Under the pieces are notes generated by a model. That model ran no database searches. It was not told the origin of the DNA and was given only the letters and a program-made list of their open reading frames with translations. DNA of 5,902 nucleotides from an uncultured Actinomyces sp. (GTDB lineage: Bacteria > Actinomycetota > Actinomycetes > Actinomycetales > Actinomycetaceae), in assembly GCA_938028585.1 (NCBI GenBank), contig CALIZH010000071.1:1-5902 (forward strand), given 5' to 3'. Both the position numbers and the translations under genes were made by a program. Positions 4,275 through 5,902 of the stretch are shown here, one piece after another (the stretch's first letter is position 1; every line of letters starts with the position of its first letter).

Positions 4275-4508
4275 ATGCCTTCTATCCCCACTATCGAGGT
4301 CCGCGGCTCGATCCGACTCGGCCAATTCCTCAAGCGCGCTGGTCTGGTTGAGGATGGTGCAGAGGCACGCGACCTGATCCAAAGCGGTGACGTTAGTGTC
4401 AATGGCGAAGTTGAAACCCGCCGCGGACATGCCCTAGAAGATGGCGAGCTCGTCGAGCTTCGCACGCCGCAGGGAGTCTTTGCCGCTAAAGTTCGCGTCG
4501 TCGACTAG
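4275..4508 (+). CDS. Small RNA-binding S4-domain protein (YbcJ/YaaA-like)
   Basis: The 77-residue product is essentially one S4 RNA-binding domain. Residues 13-24 (IRLGQFLKRAGL) form the first helix, ARDLIQSGDVSVNGEVETRRG (31-51) the characteristic helix-loop-strand with the VNG turn, and DGELVEL (56-62) the closing strand. Single-domain S4 proteins of this size (E. coli YbcJ, Bacillus YaaA) are thought to bind structured RNA, probably rRNA or ribosome-assembly intermediates, in the cytoplasm. The ATG at 4275 is preceded by AGGAG (4265-4269) at 5 nt. It is the only plus-strand gene in the window: divergent from the 221-aa protein gene, convergent with dnaE, and so probably monocistronic. Family assignment is strong; the specific RNA target is not known. 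Confidence 0.9.
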   Translation: MPSIPTIEVRGSIRLGQFLKRAGLVEDGAEARDLIQSGDVSVNGEVETRRGHALEDGELVELRTPQGVFAAKVRVVD

Positions 4509-4530
4509 CAGGCGAGGCCAACGCCCTCAG

Positions 4531-4576
4531 CTCGTGCCTCGCGCTTGCTTTCCCGAGGCCACGGGGCCTGCACGAG
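4531..4576. terminator. Hairpin cluster between convergent S4 gene and dnaE, possible bidirectional terminator
   Basis: The 76-nt gap between the two stops is dense in inverted repeats: CTCGTGC (4531-4537) with GCACGAG (4570-4576), GCCTCG (4536-4541) with CGAGGC (4554-4559), and AGGCC (4556-4560) with GGCCT (4565-4569). The first and third can form together; the second competes. There is no proper T-run on either strand, so this is a GC-rich, U-poor terminator at best, a form common in actinobacteria. Confidence 0.45.
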
Positions 4577-4584
4577 TGCGCGTC

Positions 4585-5902
4585 CTAGTGTGAGGTCAGC
4601 ACTCCTTCAGCGCCAACAACCGCCTTCACGTGGCTAAAGAATGGCCCCGATTGGGTGACGCGCAGGGAAGAATCCAATTCGACAATCGTCACGCGTCCGG
4701 GTTCGCGCAGGTGCAAACGCACAGGTGAAGAGCCCGGGAAGGTCTCCAATACTTCCTTCAATTCACGCAAAAGCTCAGGAGTGCAGCGCGAGGCAGCCAG
4801 TTCCAAGTCAAGGGGAACATTTCCATCTTCGCGCAGCTCGAGGATATTCATCGACTGGCCATAGATTGACACTTGTTCATCGCGCGTGTTGACACGACCT
4901 TCAATCTGAACAACAAGGTCAGGAGCTAGGAAGGTTTGTACTGTCTCATAGGCGCGCGGGAAGAAGAGCACCTCGACCGAACCGCTCAGGTCTTCGATCG
5001 TCGCAATTGCCCAGGGATTCCCCTGCTTCGTAACTTTGGTCTGAACCGATGAAACCAAGCCCGCAATTTTGACAGTGCGGTCGACCATGCTCTCATCGCC
5101 GCCGACAATCTGCGCGATTTCAACGTCTTGATGGCGGTCCAAGGCACCTTCAAGCCCACGCAGAGGGTGGTCCGAAACGTAAAGCCCCAGCATCTCGCGT
5201 TCTTCAGCGAGCTTTTGACGACGGTCAAACTCAGGAAGATCCGGGATTTCAATCGCCAGCGAAGAACCTGAGTCCTCCCCCATGCCCATTCCACCAAAGA
5301 GGTCAAACTGCCCGATCGCCTCGTTACGCTTGACGTCGATCACCGCATCCACGGCCTCGTCACAGCGCGACAGAAGAGCGCGCCGCGTGTAACCCAGCGA
5401 ATCAAAAGCGCCTGCGCGCACAAGCGACTGGATTGTTCGCTTATTGCAAACCACCTGAGGAACCTTGTCCAAGAAGTCTTGGAAGGTGGTGAACTTGCCT
5501 TTCTCATGACGCGTCTCAACGATCGCGTCGACGACGTTCGCACCAACATTCTGAATAGCATTCAGACCAAAGCGAATGTCCTTACCATCAGGAGCAAAGG
5601 TGCCCATCGAGGCATTGACATCCGGAGGAAGGACGGTAATTCCCATATGGCGGCACTCCGCCAGGTAGAGCGCACGCCTGTCCTTATTGTCTTTCGTCGA
5701 GGTCAAAAGAGCGGCCATGTACTCGGTGGGATAGTTTGCTTTGAGGTAGGCAGTCCAATACGACACCAAACCGTAAGCTGCAGAGTGGGCCTTGTTGAAT
5801 GCGTAGGCCGAGAAGGGAACGACCACATCCCACAGAGCCTTGATTGATTCTTCGGAATAGCCGTTATCGAGCATGCCCTGACGGAAGCCCTTGAACTGCT
5901 GG
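4585..5902 (-). CDS. dnaE: DNA polymerase III alpha subunit, C-terminal part (5' end outside window)
   Basis: This is the catalytic subunit of the replicative DNA polymerase. The window holds the last 438 residues, roughly the C-terminal third of a typical 1,150-1,200-residue DnaE; the PHP domain and the polymerase aspartates lie outside. The frame enters at 5901 as QQFKGFRQGMLDNGYSEE. The conserved SAYAFNKAHSAAYGLVSYWT follows, then the helix-hairpin-helix DNA-binding region (IRFGLNAIQNVGANVVDAI). Next are a clamp-binding pentapeptide QFDLF (5310-5296), then an OB-fold domain (TVKIAGLVSSVQTKV through VQIEGRVNTRDEQVSIYG) and a C-terminal tail ending GVLTSH. No frameshift is seen. The QFDLF fits the QxxLF-type beta-clamp motif (E. 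coli has QADMF). It is the DnaE1-like, replicative form by these features; the non-essential DnaE2 type cannot be strictly excluded without the N-terminus. Confidence 0.96.
   Translation of the reverse strand, partial: QQFKGFRQGMLDNGYSEESIKALWDVVVPFSAYAFNKAHSAAYGLVSYWTAYLKANYPTEYMAALLTSTKDNKDRRALYLAECRHMGITVLPPDVNASMGTFAPDGKDIRFGLNAIQNVGANVVDAIVETRHEKGKFTTFQDFLDKVPQVVCNKRTIQSLVRAGAFDSLGYTRRALLSRCDEAVDAVIDVKRNEAIGQFDLFGGMGMGEDSGSSLAIEIPDLPEFDRRQKLAEEREMLGLYVSDHPLRGLEGALDRHQDVEIAQIVGGDESMVDRTVKIAGLVSSVQTKVTKQGNPWAIATIEDLSGSVEVLFFPRAYETVQTFLAPDLVVQIEGRVNTRDEQVSIYGQSMNILELREDGNVPLDLELAASRCTPELLRELKEVLETFPGSSPVRLHLREPGRVTIVELDSSLRVTQSGPFFSHVKAVVGAEGVLTSH

Noticed and set aside
5479..5847. 122-codon plus-strand frame opposite dnaE
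   Set aside because: It is antisense to unbroken, strongly conserved DnaE sequence and has no start signal of its own.
1..5902. Insertion sequence, prophage, CRISPR or defence system
   Set aside because: There is no transposase, integrase, terminal repeat pair, regular direct-repeat array or foreign-looking gene cluster. Every recognised gene is core actinobacterial housekeeping.

Overview
The window is ordinary chromosomal housekeeping DNA from a Gram-positive actinobacterium. A member of the Actinomycetaceae (Actinomyces/Schaalia-like) is my best guess. The grounds are a moderately high GC content, GTG start codons, the gene order infC-rpmI-rplT-TrmH-type methyltransferase that is typical of actinobacteria, an IF-3 with a long charged C-terminal tail, and an actinobacterial-style SseB-family protein just upstream. 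The genus is inferred, not read directly. I see no mobile element, CRISPR array, tRNA or rRNA.

Almost everything lies on the minus strand, so reading runs from high to low coordinates. 5902-4585 is the C-terminal third of the replicative DNA polymerase III alpha subunit (dnaE), with its start outside the window. It converges on a small plus-strand gene for an S4-type RNA-binding protein (4275-4508), and a hairpin cluster fills the gap between the two stops. The S4 gene diverges from a two-gene unit: an unrecognised 221-aa acidic protein (4171-3506) whose stop overlaps the start of an SseB-family protein (3506-2742). The divergent promoters share almost the same -10 bases, and a perfect 7-bp inverted repeat brackets them.

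Next comes the translation operon. A roughly 200-nt untranslated leader (about 2675-2467) ends in a strong intrinsic terminator 34 nt before the infC start. Then follow infC (IF-3, apparently starting at the rare codon ATT), rpmI (L35), rplT (L20) and a SpoU/TrmH-family rRNA 2'-O-methyltransferase. A weak terminator hairpin closes the operon at the stop of the last gene. The gap from 320 to 53 is AT-richer, has no convincing gene and holds two imperfect dyads. It is followed by a well-formed ribosome binding site and the first 17 codons of another minus-strand gene that runs off the window.

The most interesting part is the infC leader. The terminator could be opened by an upstream copy of its own 5' arm. 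The terminator loop can also pair with the bases between the infC Shine-Dalgarno sequence and its ATT codon. A GGGTTAAAC word is shared by the leader and the infC-rpmI gap. Together these suggest autoregulation by L20 and/or IF-3, analogous to the E. coli and Bacillus operons but with a layout I do not recognise. Pairings were found by eye; no folding or database search was run.
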